Shown here: positions 1 to 12,597 of the stretch, one piece after another | How positions within the stretch are numbered: position 1 is the stretch's first letter | How the letters are laid out: each line of letters opens with the position of its first letter | Assembly (NCBI RefSeq): GCF_036669915.1 | Contig: NC_089319.1 | Coordinates: forward strand, 3,681,082 to 3,745,081 | Source of the DNA: Pocillopora verrucosa | Taxonomy: Eukaryota > Cnidaria > Anthozoa > Scleractinia > Pocilloporidae | Direction: 5' to 3' | Length of the DNA: 64,000 nt | The notes under the pieces: model-generated | Seen by the model: only the letters and a program-made list of their open reading frames with translations | What the model was told of the DNA's origin: nothing | The model's database searches: none | Program-made: the position numbers and the translations under genes

Positions 1-98
1 GCGCTCTGCTTACAGAGGAAGGCAAGTATAAGAAAACTGATATGCAACAAGAAAACTAAGGAGCTCCACCTGGAAAAGATGACACGGCCAATTTTAGA

Positions 99-1593
99 GT
101 GACCGTTTTAGGGCTGACCCAGTTTTTCATTGCTAGCCTAAACATTCTTTTGGGAATCCTGTTTGTCCTGGCGACCAAGGACTTTTGTGGAAGTGTTTTT
201 GAAACTCGAGTTGGTGAGTAAATACTTCAAAAAAACAAAAAGAAAACACCGATTCTTATACTCTCTTTCTACAGCTAATACTCACTAGAAAGAACGTTTT
301 TTTGCCTTTAAGACTATGCCTTAGTAGGTCATGTTATCCAGACGAATGAATGAATGCCAGTTAAAATGTATGGGAAATAACAGCTGTAAGTCGATCAATG
401 TTGATGGTGACAGCAAAGGAAAACGTAGCTGTGAGTTGAATAATAAAACACGGCAATTGAAGCCAGGTCATTTTAAAAAGCAGAAAGGATCTACATACTA
501 TAGCTCTGTTCAGGTGGGTTTTGGGTTAAGCAGGTTTGTTGATAACTTTCCTATCTTATTCACTGCCAAGAACAATGTTTCGGAACTACTGCTATATACT
601 AATGGAAAACTGAGAGAATCAATTGTTATTGGCTTTTAAGTGGGCGTCATCCTTGTAAACGGAACACCAGACAGTTAAAAATCTCGGGCAAACGTTTCTT
701 CAAGCGAGTCTTAACTATCTCCATCACTTTAATTTGCAATTCTGAAGATAAATGCGGACAGTCATGTTCAAGTTTCCGTGTAGCTTTTTCCCACTTTTTT
801 CAGCGTCTTAACCGGTGTGTGAAGATTAATAAACCCATCAAGATCAAACCTCATTTCCTTTCAGCTACCAGAGGCCTATATTACAATCAGCCTGGTAATT
901 CCTGTAGGGACATCCGGGACTCAGGTTTCTTTCAAAAAGACGGGGAGTTCTGGATCGACCCTGAGAAGAACGGAAGGCCACTAAAGGTCTACTGTGACAT
1001 GACAACTGACGGAGGTAAAAAATACTTTGGAAAAAAAAAGAAAATCAATGAAGGTGTTGTTACGTTACGTATATACCACAATAATAATTGGAACAGGCAT
1101 CGCATCTTATGTCCAGATTTCATTCGTTTTTTCCAGGAGGTTGGCTTCTTGTTTCCAACGTTGTGGTAGACGACCCGTCCTCGCGACAGCTTTCGATTGA
1201 GTCTTCTTACCGTGAAATCAGCAACTGTCACGACAACAAGGCGCTGTTCATCACGAAGGATGCCATGAAAAAACTGAGAACACACTTGTCCTTCACTCAG
1301 CTGAGATTTCATCGCAATAAACAAATGGACGTACAATCCACGTGACTACCGCTGCTAACAGCTCTGGTGAAGCTGTCGTCCAGTTCTTCAGCGGTCAAAC
1401 GGATTCCCGCCCCTTGTACTGTGGCTCGTTTAATAGAATGGAAGATGATAACTCCAGAGCAACTGCAAGTTGTCATCAATGGAAAGACATGAAGTGGGGA
1501 TCAGTAAAAGGTTAAACGATTTTCCTTTATATTTAGCAGGCGCTACTCACTGGTATTTGCCAAATGGGGATCAAAGATGGGAGTGCGACGGCT
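99..1593 (+). pseudogene. Decayed PAN / fibrinogen-like paralogue (upstream relic)
   Basis: Exon remnants match the intact gene at 2991-8211. Exon 1 (99-213) has GTG where the intact copies have ATG, and no ATG lies in frame between it and the upstream TAA. The PAN exon (313-515) has a small deletion that shifts the frame and creates a TGA just before the conserved ECQLKCMGNN segment. Exon 865-1014 (GLYYNQPG... YCDMTTDGG) is intact with a good acceptor and donor. The last exon begins at 1137 and keeps GGWLLVSNVVVDD, then shifts frame near 1325. It ends abruptly at 1593 where a repeat takes over. The EGF and all ILEI exons are absent between 516 and 864. Several independent lesions make a working gene unlikely. 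Confidence 0.85.
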
Positions 1594-1983
1594 AGTTCTT
1601 AAGCCCAGACCCCTCGGCCCGGAATCCAATGTGTCAACTATTTTACCACTGCCTGTGCAGGTTCAAAGCCATTTAGACTATCTGAGCTGGTGGTACTGTT
1701 TCAGGTACAACGTGCATATTTTCCCTGGCACAAATTCATAGTATGCCGGAATTATAGCTATAGAGTTAGTCTGTGCCTAAAACACAATCATACTGACTGA
1801 AAGTAAAAGAAGACCAAAATTCAAATGAATGTTATATAGCGAATAGTACATAAGCGCGTAGATGTGGAGTTTCTCTTCGAGTGTTCAACTCGATAGGTCA
1901 AAAGTAAGCGCGGCGAACGAGTGAAATGTCGAGTTCAACCCGAGAAGAGAAATTCAATATCTACAAGCAGCAATGTACTATTT
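1589..1983 (+). repeat. ~395-bp repeat with hairpin, direct copy
   Basis: Nearly identical in reverse complement to 12598-12998. It begins exactly where the upstream fibrinogen-like relic is cut off. Near its far end are two arms (about 1860-1896 and 1937-1973) that are imperfect reverse complements of about 37 nt, so the RNA or single strand could fold into a long hairpin. No ORF of note. It is probably a non-autonomous mobile element or the edge of the segmental duplication; I do not recognise the family. Confidence 0.7.
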
Positions 1984-2990
1984 TTCAGAAAACAGAAAGA
2001 AAAAGAAAAAGTTACCTTGCGGGAACATATATCATGATACACTGAATTTGTCATCAAGCATAATTTTAAACACATTCACGTCGAAGCCTCACTGGTCCTG
2101 CACAAGATTCTCCTAACATTTTCTACTCCGAAAAAATTGTTTTCACGGGAAGCCACATTTATCATTTGTGTTTGAACTTACCACAAAATAGCCAATATGT
2201 CATACCTAATGAATTTTATATCATGGTCATAAATTATGGATTATCTACATATGTTGTCAAGTTGAATTTCTAACGAGTTATCAACTGAAGGGTCGCTCTA
2301 ACATTTCCAATTGTACTCGAGTTAAAATCAGGGAGGCAGCTTTCAAATCTTCCCACTTGTCGCAAGTTCGGTCAATCTTGCTGCATTTTTCATCTGCAAG
2401 TCTTTAGCTCTTTGTTTCGTAATTGTTTACCAAAAAAAGTGTACGTTTTCGTGAGCCAAAACTTGGCTGGATTCCATGCCACCGGACAAGAGACATTAAG
2501 TTTCGTAATTTTTAACTTTTAAAGTAAAAACGAACTATAAATTAGAGGATCTCCACTCCAAAAGCCAATTAAAATTGATATTATGGGTGAAGTTCACTTT
2601 GTGATTGACAGCTGTTTTCTCGATAGCCAATCAAATACTTTGGACTTTTCCAACCATTAAGGTTGTTTCAAAATGTGAAAATTTCGATAAGTGTGCTAAC
2701 TCCTTCAAAGCTCACAATTTTATTTTATGGAAAAAAAGCCACCTTTTTAAAAAGAGAGAAAATAAGCCCTCAAAAGCAATTAAAGGACTAAAACTAAGAT
2801 GAAAAACAGCTTTTAATAATAAATAATGTTTATTTTTAATTTAAATTGTCGTCCGATAAGGAGGGGCCCTATTTGTACAGGGAAACAAATTAAGACGAAT
2901 CAAGGGAGGCTGATTTAAATGCAGAATATGTTTCTCAAGTGAAGAAGTTCCGCTTGGATAAGAAGAGCGATCATACAGAAATAAAGTAGA

Positions 2991-5900
2991 ATGACTGTTT
3001 TATGGCTGCTCCAGTTTTCCATTGTGACTCTTCAAATCGTCCTCGGAATCCTGTTTGCCTTGGCAAAAGGAGACTTTTGTGGAAGCGTTTTCGAAACTCA
3101 ACTGGGTGAGTTAAAACTCAAACTGAACGATTAGGATCTTCTTGATTCTTAGGCTTTGTTTTACATATATTCAGGTGAAAAAGCATCAGTCCATTTTTTT
3201 CGCCTTTCAGGCCATGCATTAGCAGGTCATGTTGTGTATACGACTGTTGTTGTGGACGAGTTTGAATGTCAGTTAAAATGTATGGGAAACAACCGTTGCA
3301 AGTCGATCAATGTTCACCCCGGTGACAGTATTGGACAACGTATCTGTGAGTTGAATAATAAAACGCGGCAGATGAAGCCAGAGGATTTTAGAAAAAGGAA
3401 AGGATCTACATGCTATAGCTCTGCTCAGGTTGGTTCTAAGTTTTATTGTTACCGTATTATTGTTTTTTTTCATTCTCCTTATCTATCTGAGAGCTGAGAA
3501 TAACAAGAGAGTATTTGCTTAATTTGTACAGACGTAACGTAGAACATAAGTTGAACATATGTGTTATATACCTATAACCACTGTGTTTCTGCGAAGATAA
3601 CTTGTTGAAGTACGAGTTGATGATGTCACCTGTCAATAATAACTTTGGAGCCTGATTCAAATTATTAGGTATCCTTCATCTCCTAGTCTTAGGTTGACAA
3701 TGTTTTTGGTATGTTCCCGGCATTTGTATTAACGTCCTTACTAGTTCTTTAGTTTGAAAAAATATTTTATTTTGAACGGCTATTCTTCATCAAAAATACT
3801 TTCACGTTTCTAACGTGACCAGAGCTAAATGGATGTAATCCACTTTGTACTGTATAAAGAGAACACAATTGAAAAAATTCTCCAAGAATGAGATGGATAA
3901 GCAAATTTTCTTTTTGTCTCGATGCCATGTCAATAAAGCAACGGGAAACAAATCAACTTTCCTTATTTTTGTATTAATTGTGTCAGGCTTCCTGCATGGA
4001 TATTTCTCGTGAGCAAAGGCGACCCACTAAGAGCGCTCAGTGTCATCCGGGATACCAAGGAACACGGTGCCAAATGCGTAAGTGGTCAGAACATTTTGCC
4101 TGTTACGTATTCACAGCTTTTTAGACAAATTAAACTGCATAATCATTACCGGTTGCCTCCTTTTGACAGCTCAAGGCTTAGGATAATGTTACTGACTTTG
4201 TTATAAATGAGTCATGACGTTAGCGGAACTTGTCGAGAACAAACTTAAACAAAACATAAAGTGGCGAGAGAACACATGCAGAATCTCACAAACGGAAGTG
4301 TATGTGAAGCATAAAACTGTTCTGTTGCTGTTCGGCCAGCTGGATGTTTAATTAAAGTATAACACATTGCGACTCCAAAAGTATCCAAAATTAATTCTGT
4401 GACCAAAATATTTCACCTCTGGGCAAAACATTTTTTTTCTCAGACATGCCCTTATATCCACCCAGATATAGAAATAAATATTATGAATAATACTGGGCGA
4501 TAAAGTAACATTACAAACATTACTTCTACTCACTGTATGTTGTAGCAGAGTGAAACCAAGACTCCTGTTCTTTATAATAAGTTCATTTATATTTATGGTT
4601 GAAAAAAGAAAAATTAGCTTTCATTTTTGTTTCATGATTTTAATAATAAGCTCCCGTGGTGAGAGTATTGATCCGCAGCGAAGGTTGCGACGATCTGGGA
4701 ATTACAGCAAACACTTGTGGCATTGCTTACATCAAAGTGAATGGAAAAGATTATTCTCCACACATCAGAGGCCATAACGTGGTTGTTATCAACGCTACGA
4801 CAGGTATTATAATCAAGATCGGAGATAAAGCGCGCTGTCATTTGTTGAAAGAGCGCTCTATCAGGGTACAAAAGACAGAGTTGAGTCACGCCATCCACTA
4901 ATTTGTACTATGTTCCACCATTTCCCGCACTTTTCTCTTGCTTTTTTTCGGTAATTGAAGTGAAATTTCGGAACAAACAAGCCGGCAAGTAGCAACAGGA
5001 GAGCCAAGCAAAGGTTTGTAAACATGCCAGGCGCTGCAATTGACGTTATTTTAACGTGAGCAGAGACAAATCGTCAAAGAGAAAACGAAATCGGGACAGC
5101 CTGAGTTTTGAAGGTTTTCGCTCTCAGTTAGATTACACGTAAGCTTAGTTACGTGCGGTGATAAAAACCAAACACAGCTAACACTCGTATATGATATATA
5201 GTTCCGTGTTTAAAAACGATACATAAAAAAACAAGAATGAGGAAAATTTAACCAAATCGGCATAACTGTTACAATTCATACAATTCATGACGGTCTCAGA
5301 GCGATTGCGATCATGCTGTGGTCCATCGCAGCTAGCTCATCATGGCGATCTCCGATCATCGCAGTAAAGCAAGCCTCAGAAATTACATCAGCCCCTCTTC
5401 GAGTGAACAACTAAGAGCTTGCTCTGATATCCTTTCCGATGTATTGAGTGGATGGCCACATCAGTCACAGCAGCCGAGTTTAACGGCGCTGTCATCTCGA
5501 GCAATCTTCATGTTCCTGCGAATCAGTCAGCTGTCGTTCATACATAAAACACACGCCTTGAGCAGTTTGTTTTCTAATTGTCATGACAAAAAACTTGCGG
5601 GTTTTTATGAGCCACAATTCGGCCGGATTTCACTGAATATTTCACTTTCAGATTCCGTATTAAAACTGGAAACCTTTGGCGAAAGTGTTAAATTCGACCT
5701 GCCGAAATATTTCAGGTTATGAACTATTGCAGATTGTGATCTGAGAGGGTTTGACACTTTTGACGGCTTTAGTCTTGTTCAACCACTCAAATTATTTGAA
5801 CCATTCTAACAAGGATTCTGATTGGCTTATTGTAGCATGCTTATGAGAGTATAGAGCATACTGACGACATTGATGTTTGCTTTGAAATCAAGGTTTGTTT

Positions 5901-6647
5901 TGAAAATTGAAAGTAATGCGTGGGAAATTTAAAGGATTCTTTTTATGAAACAAATAGAGAAGCCTTGACTGTGCTCTATTCTGTTGTAAAGCACTTAGGA
6001 AGCAGCTGGAGCACCCCAAAATCATTATGAAGGGTTGCTTATCTGGGGCGAAATAAAAGCAGGTACTAAAACCTTACTTCTGACGACTTTCCCGAAAAAG
6101 GCAACCTGGTGTAGGCTTTTATTTTCCGCGCATACGCCAGAAGGTAACACCGCTATCTCCCTATCGACTTCATAGTCCTAATTTAATAGAACGAGGTGCT
6201 CGGTTTTAAAGCTGCGGGGTTAACTCCAGCTCGAATAATTATAATTTTTCTAAGCTACCAGTCATCTGGAAGATGTACGTCTTCATTATAAGCTTGATTG
6301 TAGTCGAAGGAAAGGTTTATTACCATTTTTCATTTGCAGGTACTGTTCTAGGAGCCAAAGGATTTGACACTCATGCGAATAGTTTCGCTGGTATTCACCT
6401 GAGAGATTACCTTAACGAAATCAAAGGAGAGTATGTGCCACATTGACGTGCTTTTAGATATGTTCATAGAACAAAACAAAACGAAAGCTGATATGAAACA
6501 AATGTAAAGGAAGAGAATGATCATCCAACCCTCTAAAGAGGAACTGGTCTTTTACGCTGTAATCTCACTACCATAAAATGTAGCATATGATAGTTCAGAG
6601 CACAAACATCATGGATCCCACATCATTTTAAGTACATCTGCCCCAGC

Positions 6648-6709
<62 letters not shown>

Positions 6710-8211
6710 AAGAACTCATAATCTCCTAAAAGATACATATTTTTCTCTTTCTAACGACCGTTCGGGATTGTTTCCAATGTCAAACGCATGAAAATTTGTC
6801 GCAATAACTCCTATCCGAAACTGAATCAGAAATATGCTCACAAAACGAGATTCGGTTAATTCCGTGGGGAACGTATTTCAAAATATTAGCACATTAATGC
6901 CTCATAGAGGTTTTCGTTCTTGCACTTTTTTCGTAATTCGTAATAAATGTATTTGTTTGCCATTCTCACGGAAATATCGTGTTTGTTCCAATTGCAGAAA
7001 AATCGTTTTGGTCGCCATTCAAGATGAAGGCTCGACATACATATCACCAGCGATTGACGCTCTAAAAAGAGTTGGCGCCACCGATGACTTACTTAATCTG
7101 ACAGAGTTCAGAGGATCTTTTGCTTTGGTGGGATTCGCTGGTGTGAATAGACCATCTTGGATTGCACAACAAAATGCCAAGCGAGAAAGGGGACCCAGTA
7201 AGATATCTCTGACAATCCCATCATCAGAAGGTATATCTTCGTTCTATTGATACCCTATAGAGGAATTTCAGCTTTTAAATAAGTGAACGGGCCCATCATA
7301 GCGAGCCAGCCACGCATTGACTAAGCATTTTCAGGCTCTCGTGCACTCATATCGGTGTGTGTTGATTAACAAGACAAAACCACATTTTCTCCTGTAGCTA
7401 TCAAAGGCTTATATTACAATCAGCCTGGCCATTCCTGCAAGGACATCCGGGACTCCGGATATTCCGTTGGAGATGGGGAGTACTGGATCGACCCTGAGAA
7501 GAACGGAAACCCTTTAAAGGTCTACTGTGACATGACAACTGACGGAGGTGAGATGCAAATGCTCGATCATCTTAAAAAAAGTAAAGGAACTGAATTGGAT
7601 TTGAGTTTCTGAAATTCTACTTCATGATGTTTGAAACATTTAGTTCATGTTGGTTGATGTTGGCTTCGTTTTGCACAGGAGGCTGGCTTCTTGTTTCCAA
7701 CGTTGTGGTAGACGACCCGTCCTCGCGACAGCTTTGGATTGCGTCATCATACCGTGAAATCAGCAACTGCCACTGGAACAAAACGTTGTTCATCACAGAA
7801 AATGCCATGAAAGAACTGAGAACACACTTGTCTTTCACTCAGCTGAGATTCCACTGCAACAAACAAAAAGGACGAATGATCCACGTGATCACAGCTGCAA
7901 ACAGCTCTGGTAAAGCTGTAGTCCGGTACTTCAGCGGTCAGACGGATGATCGACCTTTGGCGTGTGGCTCGTTTAATAGAATGAAAGATGATAACTCCAA
8001 TATAGCTGGAGTCTGTCACCAATGGCAAGGCCAGCAGTGGGGTCACTCACCGTCGGCAAAAGGGACATTGACCGACCACGCCTTTTATGTCCCTAACAAA
8101 TATCACTGGTTGTTGGTTCCTGGAAATCAAAGATGGGAGTGTGACGACTATATTTCTAAAAGATTTTTTGCGTTGTCCTCTGGCGATTTCTGGAAAGTCT
8201 TTGTTCGTTAA
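2991..8211 (+). CDS. PAN-EGF-ILEI/FAM3-fibrinogen-like secreted protein, copy A
   Basis: Eight exons: 2991-3105, 3211-3428, 3987-4077, 4651-4803, 6340-6430, 6998-7230, 7398-7547, 7679-8211. All introns are GT-AG and the phases join to 527 codons plus TAA. Exon 1 encodes a hydrophobic signal peptide or anchor (LLQFSIVTLQIVLGILFALA). Exon 2 is a PAN/apple module (ECQLKCMGNNRCKSINV). Exon 3 ends with an EGF-like CHPGYQGTRC. Exons 4-6 form an ILEI/FAM3 domain (AYIKVNGK, RGHNVVVI, KGFDTH, ALVGFAG). Exons 7-8 form a fibrinogen/collagen-C-terminal-like domain (SCKDIRDSG, VYCDMTTDGG, GGWLLVSN). The protein is likely secreted or type II anchored, with a lectin- or matrix-like role. Related coral proteins are often labelled skeletal organic matrix protein-like; that label is from memory and function is inferred. 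Confidence 0.88.
5018..5340 (+). repeat. Intron-4 repeat shared with 10.09-10.39 kb
   Basis: This intronic stretch (starting near TTTGTAAACATGCCAGGCG) reappears diverged at about 10090-10390, directly before the inverted relic. Most of it is deleted in the second intact gene (near 16.61 kb, where a short ATGCC repeat marks the deletion). It therefore places the 10-kb relic as a piece of another paralogue's intron 4. The neighbouring 126-codon ORF (5342-5722, also 16725-17105) lies inside the intron and shows no sign of selection. Confidence 0.6.
6652..6714. repeat. (TA)n microsatellite in intron 5
   Basis: Almost pure TA dinucleotide run inside intron 5 of copy A. The same position in copy B (about 18037-18064) is much shorter, so it is a length-variable marker. 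Confidence 0.95.
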
Positions 8212-10084
8212 GGCCTGGAAACACCTACATCCGCTTCCACTTTTCCTGTGAAACTTTTCTCTGCAAAGTAAGACGTCATGATCATCGGATAACTGTAACG
8301 AGCTTTCAAACTTTTTTTATTTGTTTTTTATCATTCGAACAATTTTCGAGGTTTTCGTTTTTACATTTCGTATGTTAGTTTGTGGCCTGAACGTCTTGGA
8401 GGAGTTGGTATTTCACCTCTTATTCAAATACTACGGAGCCTTAGGGGATTAGGTAGATTGTGTTGTAAAATCCTCTGACCGACCTCTACCCCAGCCCCCC
8501 TCCCCCTTCTGGAGATACGAAATGACTGGTACTACGGACAAGCGAGTCAACACTTGACACACTTGGAAGTACCTTTGCTTTGACGTTGAGTTAAGCCTCC
8601 TTAAAATCTCCTACTACAATCATTCAGGGAGAACTTAAAGACTATTTCAATTTATCGCTCTGTTTTGATTTGCAGTTGGTTTGCTAGTTTGAGTTTGTTT
8701 TTACAACCGTTGCTTTTAGAAAAAATTGGTTGGTCAAGGTAATTTCATAACAACAGTTCACTTAGAAATGCAAATTTCATTAGGAAAACTTGGAATAGAA
8801 ATGCTGAGACAAATTTGTTAGAAGATGCAGTAACATTATTAAAAAAAAAACACGTTACAGCAGGGTTGACGTAGCCATTTCACACACGAAATTTTAAAAT
8901 AATAAATTTCAGTAGATTTTGATGTTTAAAAAGTTCAAGGTAAAACTATTTCTAAAGTGATGTTGTAAATATTTGACATGTAGATGATTATGCGCACAGA
9001 CACACACAACCTTTTCATTCCCGTTCCGTTCCCAAACTTCATTAGTATGGGTACGGAACGACTTAACTAACTGAGTACGAATGGTCTTAGCTGGGTACGA
9101 AACGACTGGCATCCGCTCGTGGTTGTCGGTGAATTTCTTTGGGTTGTTGGCGAACCGGCCTTGCATGGGATGTCGGCAAGCTGGCCCAAGTTATCAGCGA
9201 GGGCCTAAGTAATCGGCAAACTGGCCTTGGTTGTCGGCACACTGGCCTAAATCGTCGACAAACCGGCCTTGGACAAAGATACAAACACAACATCGACGAA
9301 TATTTCAATAAATCGATAGAGTTTAAGAATATTACATAAGCATAATACATAATACTGTGTTCCTAATATTCTTTGCAGTGCTTATATTGCATCTTGGTTC
9401 TTACATAATCTTATTGTAATGGTTTCTGAAAAAACCATCATTGTACGAAGCCAATAAAGTTATTACTATTATTGTCATTATTATGGATCGAAAGTCTATC
9501 TGATTTGATTAACCACATACAACTGACTCGAGGTGACTAAAGAAGGAATTATTTAAGTCAGCGCTGACTTTGATTGGTAAAAGTATGAAGACTTTGTAAA
9601 ATTCAGTTTTGTGTCCGAGACATAATCAGCAAAATTATTCCAATTAAACATGTTAGAGCTTACAATCAAACTGAACACCTTAGGTTTGACTTGATCAACC
9701 ACACTGTCTTCAATTTTTCTTGTCTACTTTATCCCAGTGAGTCGCCTGCGGACATGCGCTTTGTGTGCGCCCCGAAGCGTCAGGCGACCGAGCAGTAAAA
9801 ACGAGTAACAAAGCCGAGGACGATTGTGACGGGAAATAAGAAGCACACCAAAACTGCTGGCTGTCGGCTCTGCCGTGGGTGGGGAATATACGATCACTGC
9901 AGCACAAGGTGTACAGAGACCGTGTTTGACGAGGGTGCAGCCAAACGATTGGTTGTATGTTATATTTTTAATAAAACAGTATATTGTTTAAACTTATGAC
10001 TTTCCAATTAATACCTCGCTCAAGGTAAGTGTGATTTTTTCCCCTTTGTTATTAAGGATTATAAGAAATCGACCTTACAAAAAA
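8212..10084. other. Non-coding 3' flank of copy A with repeat fragments
   Basis: No gene recognised. From about 9005 to 9280 there is a GC-richer patch with a few degenerate 21-bp units (TTGTCGGCAAACTGGCC type) that expand into the large minisatellite at 22 kb. At 9420-9485 the sequence AATAAAGTTATTA plus a trinucleotide tail resembles the 3' end of a retroposon. At 9690-9990 a conserved block ends in an AATAAA-like signal. Block B keeps the same block at 21.49-21.79 kb, but the small ORFs in it are not recognisable proteins. Confidence 0.5.
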
Positions 10085-11741
10085 AATTTTGTAAACATGC
10101 CAAGCGCCGTAATTTACGTTGTTATAACGCAAGTAGAGACAAAAGTCCTCAAAGAGAAACAAAATGGACAGTCCGAGTTTAGAAGGTTTTCACACTCAGT
10201 TAGATTGCAAGCTTACGTACAGTAATAAAAAACAAACACGGCTAACACTCCTATACTGCACAAAGTTTTGTGTTCAAAACAAAACAGAACAAACAGAAAC
10301 GATGAAAAATATAGCCAAACTGGCACAACTGTTATAATTCATACTAATCATGAAGGTGCCAGAGCGACTGCAATCATGCTGAGGTCCAAGAAGTCAACCT
10401 CCTGGAAAAAACGAATGAAATCTGGACATTAGACGCGATGCCTTTTCCAATTTTTATTGCGGTATGTACCTAACTCAACAACAACTTCATTGATTGTCTT
10501 TTATTTTCCAAAGTATTTTTACCTCCATCAGTTGTCATGTCATAGACCTTTAGTGGCTTTCCGTTCTTCTCAGGGTCGATCCAGTACTTCCCGTTTTTGA
10601 AAGAAACGTGAGTCTCGGATGTCCTTACAGGAATGACCAGGCTGATTGTAATATAAGCCTCTGGTAGCTGAAAAGGAAATGAGGTTTGATCATAATGGGT
10701 TTATTAATCTTCACACACCAGGTAAGACGCTGAAAAAAGGGTAGAAAGCTATACGCAAACTTGAACACGACGGTCCACATTTATCTTCAGAAATGCGTTT
10801 TAAAAAGGAGTCCCCAATTGAAAATTTCCACCATCCTCATTGCACTTAATAGTCATGTATTTTGTTTGACAACGTCTACAATATAACTTTTCTATAACAG
10901 TCTCATCACTTACGTGTTTCACAATGTTTTCCTTCGTATCCTGGATGACACTGGCAGCTTTTAGTTGTTTGTTTTCGCCCGCGAGAAACACTCATGCAGG
11001 AGGCCTGATTAGTAAAACAGAAAGGTGAACTTTTTTCTTCCCGTTCTGCCATCGATTGTTGTTCAGAGTAAACAAAGCTTGTTTTCTCGTTATCAGTATT
11101 CAGACGCTTAATGTGCGATTTTTAAAAGCAAATTTGACGTTACCCTTACACTCTTGTCAACACTCAGTACATGCTATACAAGCGGAAATGAAACCTTTTG
11201 GTTCGAAGGTTGTTGCAAAACAGGAATTGCAAAGTGATGGAGATAGTTAAGACTCGCTGGAAAAACGTTTGCCCGAGATTTTAAACTGCCTGATGTAAGC
11301 CAATAACAAATGATTCTCTCAGTTTTCATTAGTATATAGCAGTAGTTCCGAAAAATTGTTCTTGGCAGTGAATAAGATAGGAAAGTTATCAACAAACCTG
11401 CTTAACCCACAACACACCTGAACAGAGCTATAATATTTATATCCTTTCTTCTTTTGAAGATGACCTGGCTTCATCTACCGTGTTTTATTATTCAACTCAC
11501 AGCTGCGTTTTCCTCCAAAACAACCGCAACTTGTCATCAATGGAAAGACATGAAGTGGGGATCAGTAAAAGTCGTACAGGAAAGGTTAAACGATTCAACT
11601 TTATATTTACCAGGCGCTAATCACTGGTATTTGCCAAATGGGGATCAAAGATGGGAGTGGGACGACTTTAAGAGGAACTCTCATACAGAATTTTTTTCGC
11701 TGTCATTTGATGATTTTTGGAAAGTCTTTGTTCGCTAAGAC
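10085..11741. pseudogene. Rearranged relic: inverted PAN/EGF/fibrinogen-like exons plus direct C-terminus
   Basis: 10090-10390 is intron-4 sequence in direct orientation. From about 10389 to 11515 the strand flips. On minus lie a PAN exon remnant (about 11416-11515, with an in-frame TAG), an EGF-like exon (10914-11004, 91 nt, CHPGYEGKHC, intact with acceptor and donor), a fibrinogen-like exon (10523-10667, 145 instead of 150 nt, frameshifted and missing the Cys of VYCDM) and the first bases of the last exon. After 11515 the plus strand continues with the end of the fibrinogen-like domain (TCHQWKDMKW... FWKVFVR, stop at 11739-11741). No ILEI exons are seen. The structure implies an inversion within the cluster. 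Confidence 0.8.
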
Positions 11742-11759
11742 CTAAAAGCGACAGTCAAA

Positions 11760-12597
11760 TACATCTACTTTCACAGCCTTGAAAAGCTCTAACAACACAC
11801 GCAGAAAAATACGATATTTTTTCAGGTGTGTTTGATATAGCCAATCAGCTGCTGACACGTCAACCGCCTTTCACGTCTGTTATTGATGAATGAACGGCAA
11901 AGTCTTCACCATTCTCAATTCAAGGTCGTTTGTCGGAATGTCCCCGGATTATGGCTGCTAAAACACTGAAAAATCCGTATCGCTGACAGACAGTGACATT
12001 CAAATTTTCCTAAAAAAGAGGAAGTAAACCAAAATACCAAAAGAAAAAACCGAAAGTTACGTATTCAGTGCCCTTGGTAATGGCATTTCTCACCGCTGAG
12101 AACGAAAATCGATTGCTGGAAGATTTGTCAACTTTTGCTGTGTACCTGAAAGATTTCTTCTGTTGGTAAGGACAAGGTCAATAACAGAGAATTTTGTAAA
12201 TTGAATATTACGCCCAATTTTGCTTTTAGAAAGATTCAACGCATTCTTTCATCTTGAGCTTTAGCGCCAACGCAATTTTCGATTTTTTCGAACTTTCTCG
12301 AATTAGGCAACTAAAACTCTAAAAAATCCGTACTGCTGACAGACAGTGAGGTTCAAACTTCCCTAGAAGAGGAAAAAAAACCGATATACAAAAATACAGT
12401 GACAGTGAGGTTTTTAGATTGAAATTACGACTATTGTTTTTTTTGTAATCATGTTTTAACGCATTTTTCCTTCCTAGGAGTTAGCGCCAACGCACTTTAC
12501 GATATTTATTAGGGGATTGTCAATTCTTTTATTTCCATTCGTTAATAAAGTCAACTTTTCTTGTCAGTAAAGAGCTATTGTGTTTATATGATAAACA
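11760..12597. other. Gene-free stretch
   Basis: AT-rich sequence without recognisable exons. A motif is repeated imperfectly within it (AAAATCCGTA-CTGACAGACAGTGA near 11970 and 12325; TTTAGCGCCAACGCA near 12260 and 12480), suggesting a diverged internal tandem duplication. Confidence 0.5.

Larger units (their letters stand above)
1986..10075 (+). repeat. Segmental duplication, block A
   Basis: Collinear with block B (13177-21863), including introns and flanks, with scattered single-base differences and a few indels. Block A has a longer (TA)n in intron 5. Block B has an extra tandem duplication near 13.5-13.8 kb, an insertion of about 240 bp in intron 2, a deletion in intron 4 and an insertion near 19.78-20.2 kb. 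Intron-level similarity indicates a recent tandem duplication, not two old genes. Non-coding stretch 1986-2990 holds only this shared flank. Confidence 0.9.

Noticed and set aside
5342-5722. 126-codon ORF conserved between the two duplicated blocks (also 16725-17105)
   Set aside because: Lies inside intron 4. The copies differ by about three replacement and two silent changes, as expected for unselected sequence in a recent duplication.
7747-8046. Minus-strand ORF of 99 codons
   Set aside because: Shadow of the plus-strand fibrinogen-like exon; also seen at the same place in copy B.
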